Below, piece by piece: positions 24,852-33,389 of a stretch of DNA of 64,000 bases (its first letter is position 1; every line of letters begins with the position of its first letter). The notes beneath the pieces were generated by a model. It was not told the DNA's origin. It worked only from the letters and a program-made list of their open reading frames with translations, and searched no databases. The position numbers and the translations under genes are program-made. The stretch is from contig CAZCZB010000011.1 of NCBI GenBank assembly GCA_964502995.1, forward strand, positions 1 to 64,000, in the 5' to 3' direction. This DNA is from Bin87 sp964502995 (lineage in GTDB: Bacteria; Chloroflexota; Dehalococcoidia; Lucifugimonadales; UBA3495).

Positions 24852-26288
24852 ATGGTTCGCGCCCGCACAGGGACTACAACGGCGCCACGCCGCCGCCGTC
24901 GTCCAACAACCACCGAAGACGACCCCAGCCTGGCGCTGGACCTCGCGCGTCCTGAAGAATCTGCCGACGAATCGGATGGACGTTCCGACGGCGCCAAAAA
25001 TGGGCCGTCCCTGGACATCGCTGATCTCGCCACGATGTCCCAACCGCAATTGTTGGAGATCGCCGCCGACGTTGGGCTGCGGGATGATGGTGCCCTGGCG
25101 GATATGACCCGCGATGCTCTGTTCAACCGGGTGCGCCAGGCTGCGTCCGGCCGCAGCCAGTTGGTCGCCTCCGGCGTGCTGGAAGTGATGGATGCTGGCC
25201 ACGGGTTGCTGCGTTCCATGCAGTATCCGCCCGTGGCAGGCGACGTGTTCGTTGGCCAGTCGCAGATCCGCCGGTCCCACCTGAAGACGGGCGACACCGT
25301 GTCCGGCACCGTGCGTCCGCCCAAAGACGGCGAACGCCATTACGGTCTCACCCGCGTTACCAGCATCAACATGCTGGAACCCGAAAAGCAGAACTCGGCC
25401 AACCGGCGCATCTACGAGTCGCTGACGCCGATTTTCCCCAACGATCACATCGTTCTGGAAAATCCGCAGGGCGGCCTGCCTTGCCGGATGATCGACCTGT
25501 TCGCTCCCATCGGTTTGGGGCAACGCGGCCTCATTGTGTCGCCTCCCAAGGCCGGCAAGACCACCGTGCTGCGCCAGATCGCGGCGGCCATTACCGAAAA
25601 CCGCCCGGAGGTGATCCTCATGGTGGTGCTGATCGGTGAGCGCCCCGAGGAAGTTACCGAGATGCGGCGGGCGGTCAAGGGCGACGTTTTCGCCTCCACC
25701 TTCGACGAATCGGTGGAGGAACAGTGCCGCGTTGCCGAGTTGGCGGTGGAACGGGCCAAGCGCATGACTGAAACCGGCTGCGACGTGGTGATCCTGCTGG
25801 ACAGCATCACTCGCCTTACGCGGGCGTACAACCTTGCGTTGCCCACCTCAGGACGCACGCTGTCCGGCGGAATCGACCCGGCGGCGCTGTATCCGGCCAA
25901 GCGGTTCATCGGCGCGGCCCGCAACCTTGAGGAGGGCGGTTCGCTGACGATCATCGCCACGTGCCTCCTGGACACGGGCAGCCGCATGGACGAAGTGATC
26001 TACGAAGAGTTCAAGGGTACCGGCAACATGGAGTTGCACCTGGACCGCAGGCTGGCCGATCAGAGGTACTTCCCCGCCATCGACGTGGTGCGCAGCGGCA
26101 CCAGGCGCGAGGAGTTGCTCTACGACTCCGAAACAGTGCCCCAGATCTGGCTGCTGCGCCGCATGGTAACCCTGGCCTCCGGCGGGGACCAGGCGAACAT
26201 GGGCGACGCCACCAAACGGGTGTTGGAGCGCCTGGCCAGAACTCGCACCAACTCCGAGTTTCTTACCAACCTCACCAAGGACTCGTAG
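24852..26288 (+). CDS. rho: Transcription termination factor Rho
   Basis: Rho is the hexameric RNA helicase that ends transcription. The 478-residue protein has a basic, Thr/Arg-rich N-terminal extension (about 60 residues), the Rho N-terminal helical domain (LATMSQPQLLEIAADVG), the OSB RNA-binding domain (YPPVAGDVFVGQSQIRR), the P-loop SPPKAGKTT, Walker B VVILLDSITRL, and the Q/R-loop regions. It follows the aldolase gene by 4 nt. A 13-bp hairpin lies just after it. Confidence 0.98.
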   Translation: MVRARTGTTTAPRRRRRPTTTEDDPSLALDLARPEESADESDGRSDGAKNGPSLDIADLATMSQPQLLEIAADVGLRDDGALADMTRDALFNRVRQAASGRSQLVASGVLEVMDAGHGLLRSMQYPPVAGDVFVGQSQIRRSHLKTGDTVSGTVRPPKDGERHYGLTRVTSINMLEPEKQNSANRRIYESLTPIFPNDHIVLENPQGGLPCRMIDLFAPIGLGQRGLIVSPPKAGKTTVLRQIAAAITENRPEVILMVVLIGERPEEVTEMRRAVKGDVFASTFDESVEEQCRVAELAVERAKRMTETGCDVVILLDSITRLTRAYNLALPTSGRTLSGGIDPAALYPAKRFIGAARNLEEGGSLTIIATCLLDTGSRMDEVIYEEFKGTGNMELHLDRRLADQRYFPAIDVVRSGTRREELLYDSETVPQIWLLRRMVTLASGGDQANMGDATKRVLERLARTRTNSEFLTNLTKDS

Positions 26289-26310
26289 CCGTCCCGTCGC
26301 CCGGTCTCTG

Positions 26311-26340
26311 CATTGGGGCGGCCAATCGGCCGCCCCAATG
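26311..26340. terminator. Perfect 13-bp hairpin downstream of rho
   Basis: CATTGGGGCGGCC (26311-26323) and GGCCGCCCCAATG (26328-26340) pair perfectly around AATC. There is no T-run, so it may terminate poorly by itself, or protect the rho mRNA 3' end. Confidence 0.55.
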
Positions 26341-26388
26341 CTTAACAGGTTGTGCGCGCTGGCGGCGACAGAGGCAGACGGTTGCATT

Positions 26389-26394
26389 TATAAT
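26389..26394 (+). promoter_or_regulatory. TATAAT -10 box before the two-component pair
   Basis: A perfect TATAAT sits 41 nt before the response-regulator ATG. No good -35 box is seen at the usual distance, so an activator may be needed or the match may be chance. Confidence 0.35.
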
Positions 26395-26435
26395 GTGGCC
26401 GGATAACAAAAGCGGCCCCGGGAAATAACTGAGTT

Positions 26436-27218
26436 ATGGCAGCACGCTCCGGAAACATCCTGATCGTTGATGACGAAGCGACTTCAGCCATCGTGCGGGC
26501 GGTCCGCCGCCGCCTGGAAGACGAAGGCTGGACCACCCGCGTCGTGGGCAAGGAAGAACACGGCTCCGCAGAGGACATGCTCTGGGCGGCCTTGGAAGCC
26601 ATCGAAGACCGACTGCCCGACGGCGTGATTCTTGACGTCCGGCTGGGCGATTACCGCGATGACCAGTTCAAGGGTCTGGACATCCTGAAACGCATCGTGG
26701 CAGAACGCCCCAGGCTTCCGGTGTTGATGTTCACCCAGTACAGCCAGGGCGTCGAACGCGAAACCGTAGCGCGCAGCGCGCTGCAGGTGGAAGCGCCGGT
26801 CGAGTTCATCGACAAGTTGGCGTCGCCGGAAGAAGTGGCCCTGCGAATGCGCCGGCTGGTAGCCGCCGACCCTGGCTCCATTGCCATCGGCAATCGCATC
26901 ATTCTGGATGCCGAGGCCGAATCGGTGCTGGTGATCGGAGAAGACGGCCAACAGACTGCGGTGGGCGACATTCGGGGCCGTCGGTTCGACATTCTGCGCG
27001 AATTGGCCCAGGCGTGGTATCGGAGCCCGGGCAACGTGGTCCCGTTCGACCGGCTGGAACGCTACCTGGAAGGCGACGATACGCGAGCCTCCCTGCGGGT
27101 GCGCATCCGCGAACTGAAGGTTTCGATGGGCAAGGCCCTGGGGCAGCCGCTGGGCGCCAACGATTTCATAGTGAGCGTCCGCGACCGCGGTTACCGGATG
27201 CTCCCGCCGCGAGATTAG
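26436..27218 (+). CDS. Response regulator with winged-helix output domain
   Basis: The 260-residue protein has a receiver domain (ILIVDDE with acidic Asp12-Asp13, phospho-acceptor Asp67 in DGVILDVRLGD, and a Lys in FIDKLAS) and a C-terminal winged-helix domain (residues ~160-258) with the OmpR-like ending 'RVRIRELKVSMGKALGQP...FIVSVRDRGYRM'. The receiver has long inserts: about 23 residues between the first helix and Asp67 (KEEHGSAEDM) and DYRDDQFKG after it. It is followed 10 nt later by its likely kinase. Target genes unknown. Confidence 0.82.
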   Translation: MAARSGNILIVDDEATSAIVRAVRRRLEDEGWTTRVVGKEEHGSAEDMLWAALEAIEDRLPDGVILDVRLGDYRDDQFKGLDILKRIVAERPRLPVLMFTQYSQGVERETVARSALQVEAPVEFIDKLASPEEVALRMRRLVAADPGSIAIGNRIILDAEAESVLVIGEDGQQTAVGDIRGRRFDILRELAQAWYRSPGNVVPFDRLERYLEGDDTRASLRVRIRELKVSMGKALGQPLGANDFIVSVRDRGYRMLPPRD

Positions 27219-27228
27219 GGGCGAAGTC

Positions 27229-28221
27229 ATGGCGGCCCTGACACCGAGGCGCATCAGCGGACACCCTGTTTTGGCATACCTGGGCGTTGCCCTTGCCATC
27301 GCCGGGCTCGCGGCGATGGTGGTGTCGCTGTTCATGCCGTTGGCGGGCTTTTTCCGCGAGCCGTGGGTGGTGGAACCCCTGGCCTACATGGGCATCGCCG
27401 GCGTGGTGGTGGGTTTGGCCGTGGCGGTCGGTGCCTACATGGCGTCGGGAGACCGGCATGGCAACGGAAATGGACGGAACGGCGTGGACGACTGGAGCCG
27501 GCTGACCGAGCAGCAATTCGAGACTTTCCAGCATGACCTTGGCCGGCCCATGCGCCGTATCCTTGGCAAATGCCGGGAGGTGCGCGGCGTGCTGGCGGCC
27601 ACGGGCGATGACGTCGCCATCGTCGTTCACGAATTGCTGGACGAGATCGAGGAGCAGGCGCCGTCTTTCCGCCTGATGATGTCCAACATCCAGATGATGA
27701 TCAACCTTGAAACTCCCGACGCTCCGGCGGAAATATATCCCGTAGAACCGACGGCCGTTATCAGTCGTATAGTTGAACGATATACCGGCCAGGCCACCGA
27801 GCAGGGCAAGGACATCGCATGGTGGTCGGAGCCCGAGGAATTCGGTCTGGTCTATTCCGACGCCGCCGCCCTGGAGCACATCGTCGCCAATCTTGTTGAC
27901 AACGCCCTTCGCTACGGAGGCGATTACATCGAAATATCAACCATACGCAACGGGGACACGTTCCAGGTGAGCGTTACCGACGACGGCGCCGGCATCCCCG
28001 AACATTATCGCGCTCACCTGTTCACCAGAGGTTGGACCCCCGAGATGGGACGCAGCGAAGACAAGACCTCCTCCGGGCTTGGTCTCTACATAAGCCGCAC
28101 TCTTGCCCACCGGTACGGAGGGACATTGACTGTGTCGTCCGTGGTCGCTCCTCAACCCGAACACCATACGGTTTTCACATTGACTCTGCCGGTGGGGTCT
28201 CCGGACACCAACGTGGGGTGA
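27229..28221 (+). CDS. Sensor histidine kinase with two membrane helices
   Basis: The 330-residue protein has two membrane helices (about residues 15-40 and 51-71) joined by only about ten residues, so there is almost no external sensor. The H-box is FQHDLGRPMRR with His102, and the ATPase domain has NLVDNALRYGG (N box), VTDDGAGIP (G1), TRGW and SSGLGLYISRTLAHRYGG (G2). It probably senses membrane state or a partner and phosphorylates the adjacent regulator. ATG lies 10 nt after the regulator's stop, with GGGGCG as the only RBS-like patch. Confidence 0.85.
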   Translation: MAALTPRRISGHPVLAYLGVALAIAGLAAMVVSLFMPLAGFFREPWVVEPLAYMGIAGVVVGLAVAVGAYMASGDRHGNGNGRNGVDDWSRLTEQQFETFQHDLGRPMRRILGKCREVRGVLAATGDDVAIVVHELLDEIEEQAPSFRLMMSNIQMMINLETPDAPAEIYPVEPTAVISRIVERYTGQATEQGKDIAWWSEPEEFGLVYSDAAALEHIVANLVDNALRYGGDYIEISTIRNGDTFQVSVTDDGAGIPEHYRAHLFTRGWTPEMGRSEDKTSSGLGLYISRTLAHRYGGTLTVSSVVAPQPEHHTVFTLTLPVGSPDTNVG

Positions 28222-28274
28222 CCGCGCGGCGCCGTTGACCGGCCCTCGCCCACACCACGCCCTTCCATCTCCCT

Positions 28275-29126
28275 GTGCAACAACGGATTCTGGCAACGTT
28301 CCTGGTCTTTCTGCTGATTGCGGCATTTATGGCGGTGTGGGTTATCACGCTGCCCGGCACTCCCGATTTTGCTCCTGCCGCGAGCGCGCGTCCCACTGCA
28401 ACGCCGATGCCGGTTCAACCGACGCAGGCGCCACCGACCCCGACGCCCACAACCGTCCCAACGGCGCCGGCCCCTACGATCACCCCTGCGCCCACCCCAA
28501 CACCCGCGCCGACTCCCACGCCGCCGCCGACTCCCACGCCGCCGCCGACCCCTACGCCCGCGACCCCCACGCCGGCTCCGCCGGCCCATTTTCTGGTGGT
28601 CCACTCGCCGGAGAATCTCAAGGTGGTACGAGGCGACCCCGAGATCGACGTGACGGGAACCACGTTGCCCAGATCAATCCTCGAAGTGACCTATCAGGAC
28701 ATGGACGGTCCCAAGATCAGCATCACATTGCGGGCCGACCACCGGGGCAACTTCGCGGCTGCGATTCCATTGTCCGACGGGTTCAACTTGGTGGAGGTCA
28801 TCAGCCACAACAGCGCGTCTGCGGAGCCCAGGCGCCAACTGCTGCAGTTGATCTACGACAGCAGACCGCTGGCCCTGTTTGTCGAGATCACCGAACCGGC
28901 ATTCGGCGCCACCGTGAACGCGGCGGTGCTGACGGTCTCGGGCAATACGCTGCCCGGCGCGCGCGTCGTTTTGAACGAGATCATTCCCGCGGCGGTGGAC
29001 GAAACCGGCGCCTGGTCGGCAAGCATCCTGCTCCGGCCGGGCGCCAACCAGGTATCGGTGGTTGCCACGCACGAAAGAAGTCTTGAATCCACGTTCATCA
29101 ACGTGGACTACGTGCCCGAGCCTTGA
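28275..29126 (+). CDS. Membrane-anchored Pro/Thr-rich protein with Ig-like domains
   Basis: The 283-residue protein has an N-terminal anchor (residues 4-26), a long Pro/Thr linker (about residues 38-102, many PTPTP units) and two beta-sandwich-like repeats, beginning 'HSPENLKVVRGDPEIDVTGTT' and 'EITEPAFGATVNAAVLTVSG', each with a 'GxxLPgaxVxvNxxxxxVdxxGxW' type pattern. This resembles glucodextranase B-like or bacterial Ig folds. It probably displays a binding domain outside the cell. The start is GTG at 28275. No lipobox Cys is seen. It follows the histidine kinase by 53 nt and may be sensed or regulated together with it. Confidence 0.7.
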   Translation: MQQRILATFLVFLLIAAFMAVWVITLPGTPDFAPAASARPTATPMPVQPTQAPPTPTPTTVPTAPAPTITPAPTPTPAPTPTPPPTPTPPPTPTPATPTPAPPAHFLVVHSPENLKVVRGDPEIDVTGTTLPRSILEVTYQDMDGPKISITLRADHRGNFAAAIPLSDGFNLVEVISHNSASAEPRRQLLQLIYDSRPLALFVEITEPAFGATVNAAVLTVSGNTLPGARVVLNEIIPAAVDETGAWSASILLRPGANQVSVVATHERSLESTFINVDYVPEP

Positions 29127-29155
29127 TTGATTACCCCGGTTGCGGCGGCTATAAT
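29127..29155 (+). promoter_or_regulatory. Predicted strong promoter of pdxST
   Basis: TTGATT (29127-29132) and perfect TATAAT (29150-29155) are spaced by exactly 17 bp, directly after the previous gene's stop codon. A GGAGG box lies 8-9 nt before the pdxS ATG at 29197. Confidence 0.7.
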
Positions 29156-29196
29156 GGGCCACCAGCATTCCTGATACCCAATAGGAGGCGCTTTAC

Positions 29197-30090
29197 ATGG
29201 TTGCTGAGATCCTGACTGGCACTTTTACAGTGAAATCCGGGCACGCCCAGATGCTCAAGGGCGGCGTCATCATGGACGTTGTGACCCCCGACCAGGCCCG
29301 CATTGCCCAGGAGGCCGGCGCCGTGGCCGTCATGGCCCTGGAGCGCGTTCCCGCTGACATTCGCGCCGACGGTGGCGTGGCTCGCATGAGCGATCCGTCC
29401 ATGATCGCCGATATCATCGACGCCGTATCAATCCCCGTCATGGCGAAGTGCCGCATCGGACACTTTGTCGAGGCGCAGGTCTTGCAGGCCCTCGGGGTGG
29501 ACTACGTTGACGAGTCGGAAGTCCTGACCCCCGCCGACGAAATGCACCACGTATGGAAGCACGATTTCACCGTGCCCTTCGTGTGCGGCTGCCGCGACCT
29601 GGGTGAGGCCTTGCGCCGCATCTCCGAAGGCGCGGCGATGATCCGCACCAAGGGCGAGGCCGGAACCGGCGACGTCGTAGAGGCCGTCCGCCACATGCGC
29701 GCGGTCCAGGACGCCATCCGCAAGCTCAAGACCATGCCCGACGACGAGTTGGTCGTGGAGGCCAGGGACCTTCGCGTCAGCCTCGACCTGCTGCAGCAGA
29801 CCCGCCAGGAAGGACGCCTGCCCGTCGTCAACTTCGCCGCCGGCGGCGTTGCGACTCCCGCCGACGCCGCGTTGATGATGCAGTTGGGAGCCGACGGCGT
29901 ATTCGTGGGTTCCGGCATCTTCAAGTCCGGCGACCCGGCGGCCCGGGGCCATGCCATCGTGCAGGCGGTTACGCACTACAACGATCCGCAGATCCTGGCC
30001 GACGTGTCCCGCGACCTGGGCGAGCCCATGGTCGGGCGCAGCGTCCGCGAACTGTCGGATGCCGAACTCCTGGCCACTCGCAGCATCTAG
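29197..30090 (+). CDS. pdxS: Pyridoxal 5'-phosphate synthase subunit PdxS
   Basis: PdxS condenses ribose 5-phosphate, glyceraldehyde 3-phosphate and ammonia into PLP, as a dodecamer with PdxT. The 297-residue protein has MLKGGVIMDV with the catalytic Asp, ALERVPADIRADGGVARMSDP, the Schiff-base Lys in VMAKCRIGHF, the second Lys in RTKGEAGTG, and the phosphate loop FAAGGVATPADAALMMQLGADGVFVGSGIF (split here). pdxT follows 88 nt later. Confidence 0.98.
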   Translation: MVAEILTGTFTVKSGHAQMLKGGVIMDVVTPDQARIAQEAGAVAVMALERVPADIRADGGVARMSDPSMIADIIDAVSIPVMAKCRIGHFVEAQVLQALGVDYVDESEVLTPADEMHHVWKHDFTVPFVCGCRDLGEALRRISEGAAMIRTKGEAGTGDVVEAVRHMRAVQDAIRKLKTMPDDELVVEARDLRVSLDLLQQTRQEGRLPVVNFAAGGVATPADAALMMQLGADGVFVGSGIFKSGDPAARGHAIVQAVTHYNDPQILADVSRDLGEPMVGRSVRELSDAELLATRSI

Positions 30091-30178
30091 TCTCATCGCG
30101 TCGTCGGAGCGTTTGCATCGACGACGCACACTAAACGAGAACGCACACGCACCTGGGGCATACCTGCCGGTCACTTAG

Positions 30179-30799
30179 TTGAACATCGGCGTTTTGGCAG
30201 TACAGGGAGATTTCGCGGAGCACTGTCACGTGCTGCGCAGTATCGGGGCTGACGCTACCGAAGTCCGGCTCCCTGATCACCTCAAAGGTCTGGACGGCCT
30301 GATAATTCCAGGCGGCGAGAGTACTACCCTCAGCCGCCTCATGTCCCTCTATAACCTTAGGGAACCCGTGGCGGAGATGGCTGCGTCAGGCAAAGCCGTT
30401 TGGGGCACCTGCGCCGGAATGATCATGCTGGCATCTGAAATCACCGAGGAGGATCCGATACCCCTGGGAGTGATGGACGTTGGAGTGCAGCGCAACGCCT
30501 TCGGCCGGCAGGTGGATTCCTTCGAGCAGGACCTGGAAATCACCGGCCTCGGATCCGATCCCTACCACGCGATCTTCATCCGCGCTCCGGTTATCATCAG
30601 GGTCGGCAAGCAGGTTGATATACTCGCAGAGTTGCAGGACGGCCGGCCCGTTGCCGTTCAGCAGGGCAACCTCCTGGCCACCGCTTTTCATCCCGAACTG
30701 ACCCCCGATGCGCGTATTCACCGCTATTTCGTCGCCATGGCCGGCGGCGCCGAATTCGACGCCAACGCGCCTTTGATCGAAGCGCCCCGTGTACGATGA
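30179..30799 (+). CDS. pdxT: Pyridoxal 5'-phosphate synthase glutaminase subunit PdxT
   Basis: PdxT supplies ammonia from glutamine to PdxS. The 206-residue protein starts NIGVLAVQGDFAEH after a TTG start and has the GGESTT loop, the nucleophile Cys in WGTCAGMIML near residue 80, and the His-Glu pair in TAFHPELT near 172. Family length is about 190-200. It is coupled to pdxS by position. Confidence 0.96.
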   Translation: MNIGVLAVQGDFAEHCHVLRSIGADATEVRLPDHLKGLDGLIIPGGESTTLSRLMSLYNLREPVAEMAASGKAVWGTCAGMIMLASEITEEDPIPLGVMDVGVQRNAFGRQVDSFEQDLEITGLGSDPYHAIFIRAPVIIRVGKQVDILAELQDGRPVAVQQGNLLATAFHPELTPDARIHRYFVAMAGGAEFDANAPLIEAPRVR

Positions 30800-30875
30800 T
30801 ACCCGGACGTTTCGTGTACCAATACAGTTACCCAACGCGGCGATACGCCGACCACCCGCGACAAGGAGGGCGTAG

Positions 30876-32540
30876 TTGGTAACCGTCGAACAACTGGCCC
30901 ATGATGAATTGCAGCAACTCCTGAAGGTGTTGCCGCCGCGCGTCCTTTCGGGATTGCGACAGCAGGATAATCTGGATGACCTGCTGGAGATCGTGCTGGA
31001 CCTTGGCAGATCGCCGGAGGCGCGCTTTTCTGAAGGCGACGTGATTCTGGATGAGGAACCGGTGGGGCGCGAGGATCTTGAACACGTGGTGTCGGGCATC
31101 GGCAGTTTCGGCGGCGACAACCGCGCCGGCATGGAACGCACCCTGCACCGCATATCCGCCATACGCAACCGCCAGGGGGACGTGGTCGGTATCACGTGCC
31201 GCGTTGGTCGCGCCGTTTTCGGCACCATAAAAATCATTGAGGACCTGGCCTACGACGGCAACAACATCCTGCTGCTGGGACGCCCCGGCGTGGGCAAAAC
31301 CACCATGCTGCGGGAGGTTGCCCGCGTGCTGGCGGATGAGGCCCGCAAGCGCGTCATCATCGTGGACACGTCCAACGAAATCGCCGGCGACGGAGACATA
31401 CCCCATCCTGCCATCGGCCACGCCCGCCGCATGCAGGTTCCCACTCCCACCGAGCAGCACGGCATCATGATCGAAGCGGTGGAAAACCACATGCCCCAGG
31501 TCATCATCATTGACGAGATGGGCACGACCCTGGAAGCCTCCGCCGCGCGCACCATCGCCGAGCGCGGCGTGCAGTTGGTCGCCACCGCCCACGGCAACAC
31601 CCTGGACAACCTCATCATGAACCCCACGTTGTCCGACCTGGTGGGCGGCGTGCAGACGGTGACGCTGGGAGACCAGGAAGCCCGCTTCCGTGGCACGCAG
31701 AAGACGGTTCTGGAACGCAAGGCTCCGCCCACCTTCGACGTGGTGGTTGAGATTCAGGACTGGAACGAGGTTTCCGTACACGAGGACGTTGCCCAGGTGG
31801 TGGACCAGTGGCTGCGCGGGTATCCCGTCGAGCCCGAGGTTCGCCGGCTCAACGAGGATGGGAGCATATCCCGCACCGCCGCGCAACGGCAGAACGAAGC
31901 GGCCCCGACGCCCTGGGCGGCGAACGAAATTCGGAACCGTCGAGGCAGGGGCCGCAACGGTCGACAGCCCGACGCCTACGACCAGTACCCGCCGGAGAGT
32001 TTCCGCGACGAACCCGACGCCGGCGGAGTGTCCGGCCCCAGGCTCGATGCGCGCATATTCCTGTTCGGCGTGAGTCGCGACAAGGTGGAGGCTGCCCTGG
32101 CCGAGCGGGGCACGACCGCCGAGATCGTCAGCGAACTGCGCCGGGCCAACGTGCTGCTCACGACCAAGAACCACTACCGCCGGGGCAGCCAGTTGGTGCG
32201 GGTGGCCGAGGACAACAGCGTGCCGGTGTACGTGCTGAGGAAAAACACGGTGCCGCAGGTGGGAGAGTTCCTCACCTCCATCGCGCGAGATCAGGGCATC
32301 GATTTGCCGCGGGTGTCCGGACGCCACCGGGATGAGGAGAACTCCGAACAGGAAGCGGCGGCGCGCCTTGAGGTGGAAGAAGCCGCCAAGCGCGTGCTGT
32401 CGGGCGAGTTCAGCGTCCAACTGGAACCTCAGCGGCCATACATCCGCAGGATCCAGCACATGCTGGCCGAACAGTTCAACCTGGCGTCCACCAGCCGGGG
32501 CCGCGATCCGCAGCGCGGCGTGCTCATCTACCGGCCGTAG
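30876..32540 (+). CDS. Ycf45/SpoIIIAA-like AAA ATPase with C-terminal R3H domain
   Basis: The 554-residue protein has an ATPase core: LLLGRPGVGKTTMLREVAR (P-loop near residues 130-145), VIIVDTSNEIAGDGDIPHPAIG, Walker B VIIIDEMGT and the ATAHGNTLDNLIMNPTLSDLVGG sensor region. This is the Ycf45/SpoIIIAA/R3H-ATPase family of cyanobacteria and Chloroflexota. A linker (residues ~325-380) precedes a second domain, and the last ~60 residues form an R3H-type single-stranded nucleic acid binding domain (LEPQRPYIRRIQHMLAEQFN...RGRDPQRGV). The start is TTG with ACAAGGAGGG upstream. Cellular role not known; probably RNA or ssDNA remodelling. Confidence 0.85.
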   Translation: MVTVEQLAHDELQQLLKVLPPRVLSGLRQQDNLDDLLEIVLDLGRSPEARFSEGDVILDEEPVGREDLEHVVSGIGSFGGDNRAGMERTLHRISAIRNRQGDVVGITCRVGRAVFGTIKIIEDLAYDGNNILLLGRPGVGKTTMLREVARVLADEARKRVIIVDTSNEIAGDGDIPHPAIGHARRMQVPTPTEQHGIMIEAVENHMPQVIIIDEMGTTLEASAARTIAERGVQLVATAHGNTLDNLIMNPTLSDLVGGVQTVTLGDQEARFRGTQKTVLERKAPPTFDVVVEIQDWNEVSVHEDVAQVVDQWLRGYPVEPEVRRLNEDGSISRTAAQRQNEAAPTPWAANEIRNRRGRGRNGRQPDAYDQYPPESFRDEPDAGGVSGPRLDARIFLFGVSRDKVEAALAERGTTAEIVSELRRANVLLTTKNHYRRGSQLVRVAEDNSVPVYVLRKNTVPQVGEFLTSIARDQGIDLPRVSGRHRDEENSEQEAAARLEVEEAAKRVLSGEFSVQLEPQRPYIRRIQHMLAEQFNLASTSRGRDPQRGVLIYRP

Positions 32541-32623
32541 AGTCGCCGGATAACGGCCGACAATATCCAGGGGCCGATTTGCGCCCGGTATGTCTTCACG
32601 TCAAACGATTGCCAGGCATCGAC

Positions 32624-32651
32624 GTAGGGGCGAGGCATGCCTCGCCCCTAC
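32624..32651. repeat. Intergenic palindrome (family C), perfect copy
   Basis: GTAGGGGCGAGGCAT followed by its complement ATGCCTCGCCCCTAC makes a 28-bp perfect palindrome 40 bp before tmk. A spurious in-frame extension of tmk runs into it. Confidence 0.85.
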
Positions 32652-32690
32652 GTGTGCGCCCCATCGATTTACCAAAACGGAGCAGCGGCG

Positions 32691-33332
32691 ATGCCCGGCA
32701 TATTCATAGCGTTCGAGGGCGGCGACGGGGCCGGCAAATCGACGCAGGCGCAGCGGTTGTACGACCGTTTCGCATCTATTGGTCGCGATGCCGTGCTGCT
32801 GCGCGAACCCGGTTCCACGGAGTTGGGCGATTACCTGCGGGCTTACCTGGTGGACGGCCGTCCCTTGACGCCCCCGGCCGAATTGTTGCTCTTTGAGGCA
32901 TCCAGGGTCGAACTGATGAATACCGTGATTGCGCCCAAACTGGACGCCGGCGCGGTGGTGATCGTGGATCGATTCGCAGCCTCAACCGTGGCCTACCAGG
33001 GACACGGCCGCGATCTCGACCTTGGCCGCATCAAGTGGCTCAACGATTTCGCCACGGGTGGGCGTTACCCGGACCTGACGGTGCTGCTGGACATTGATCC
33101 AATCGACGCGCAGTATCGAGTGCGGCAAAGGTACGCTGAGCGGGGGCAGAACCCCGAGGCAATCGCCAATCGTTTCGAGGACGAGGCGCTCCGGTTCCAC
33201 CGGCGGGTTCGCAAGGGTTTCATCGAGCAGGCCCGACTGAATCCCGAACGCTGGCTGCAAATCGACGCCAGCCTTTCCGCCGACGATGTCGCCTCCGCCG
33301 TTTGGGATGCGGTGGCGCGGGTTGATGCGTGA
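32691..33332 (+). CDS. tmk: Thymidylate kinase
   Basis: Tmk phosphorylates dTMP to dTDP. From ATG 32691 (GGAG 9 nt upstream) the 213-residue protein opens MPGIFIAFEGGDGAGKST with the P-loop at residues 10-18, has EPGSTELGDYLR, the DRFAAST (DR-x) motif, and a LID-like region RQRYAERGQNPEA. The longer in-frame start at 32637 is rejected because it begins inside the palindrome. The family's usual fork with holB is not present. Confidence 0.95.
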   Translation: MPGIFIAFEGGDGAGKSTQAQRLYDRFASIGRDAVLLREPGSTELGDYLRAYLVDGRPLTPPAELLLFEASRVELMNTVIAPKLDAGAVVIVDRFAASTVAYQGHGRDLDLGRIKWLNDFATGGRYPDLTVLLDIDPIDAQYRVRQRYAERGQNPEAIANRFEDEALRFHRRVRKGFIEQARLNPERWLQIDASLSADDVASAVWDAVARVDA

Positions 33333-33389
33333 CGATGGGCGGACCCGGTCGTTTGCCAAAATCTCCCGCCGGGTGTTACCGTACCGGCG

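Noticed and set aside
30828..32459. 543-codon minus ORF opposite the Ycf45/R3H ATPase
   Set aside because: The plus strand has intact P-loop, Walker B and R3H motifs; the minus product has none.
32637..32690. Start of tmk at 32637
   Set aside because: The extension begins inside a palindromic repeat; MPGIFIAFEG at 32691 is the family start.
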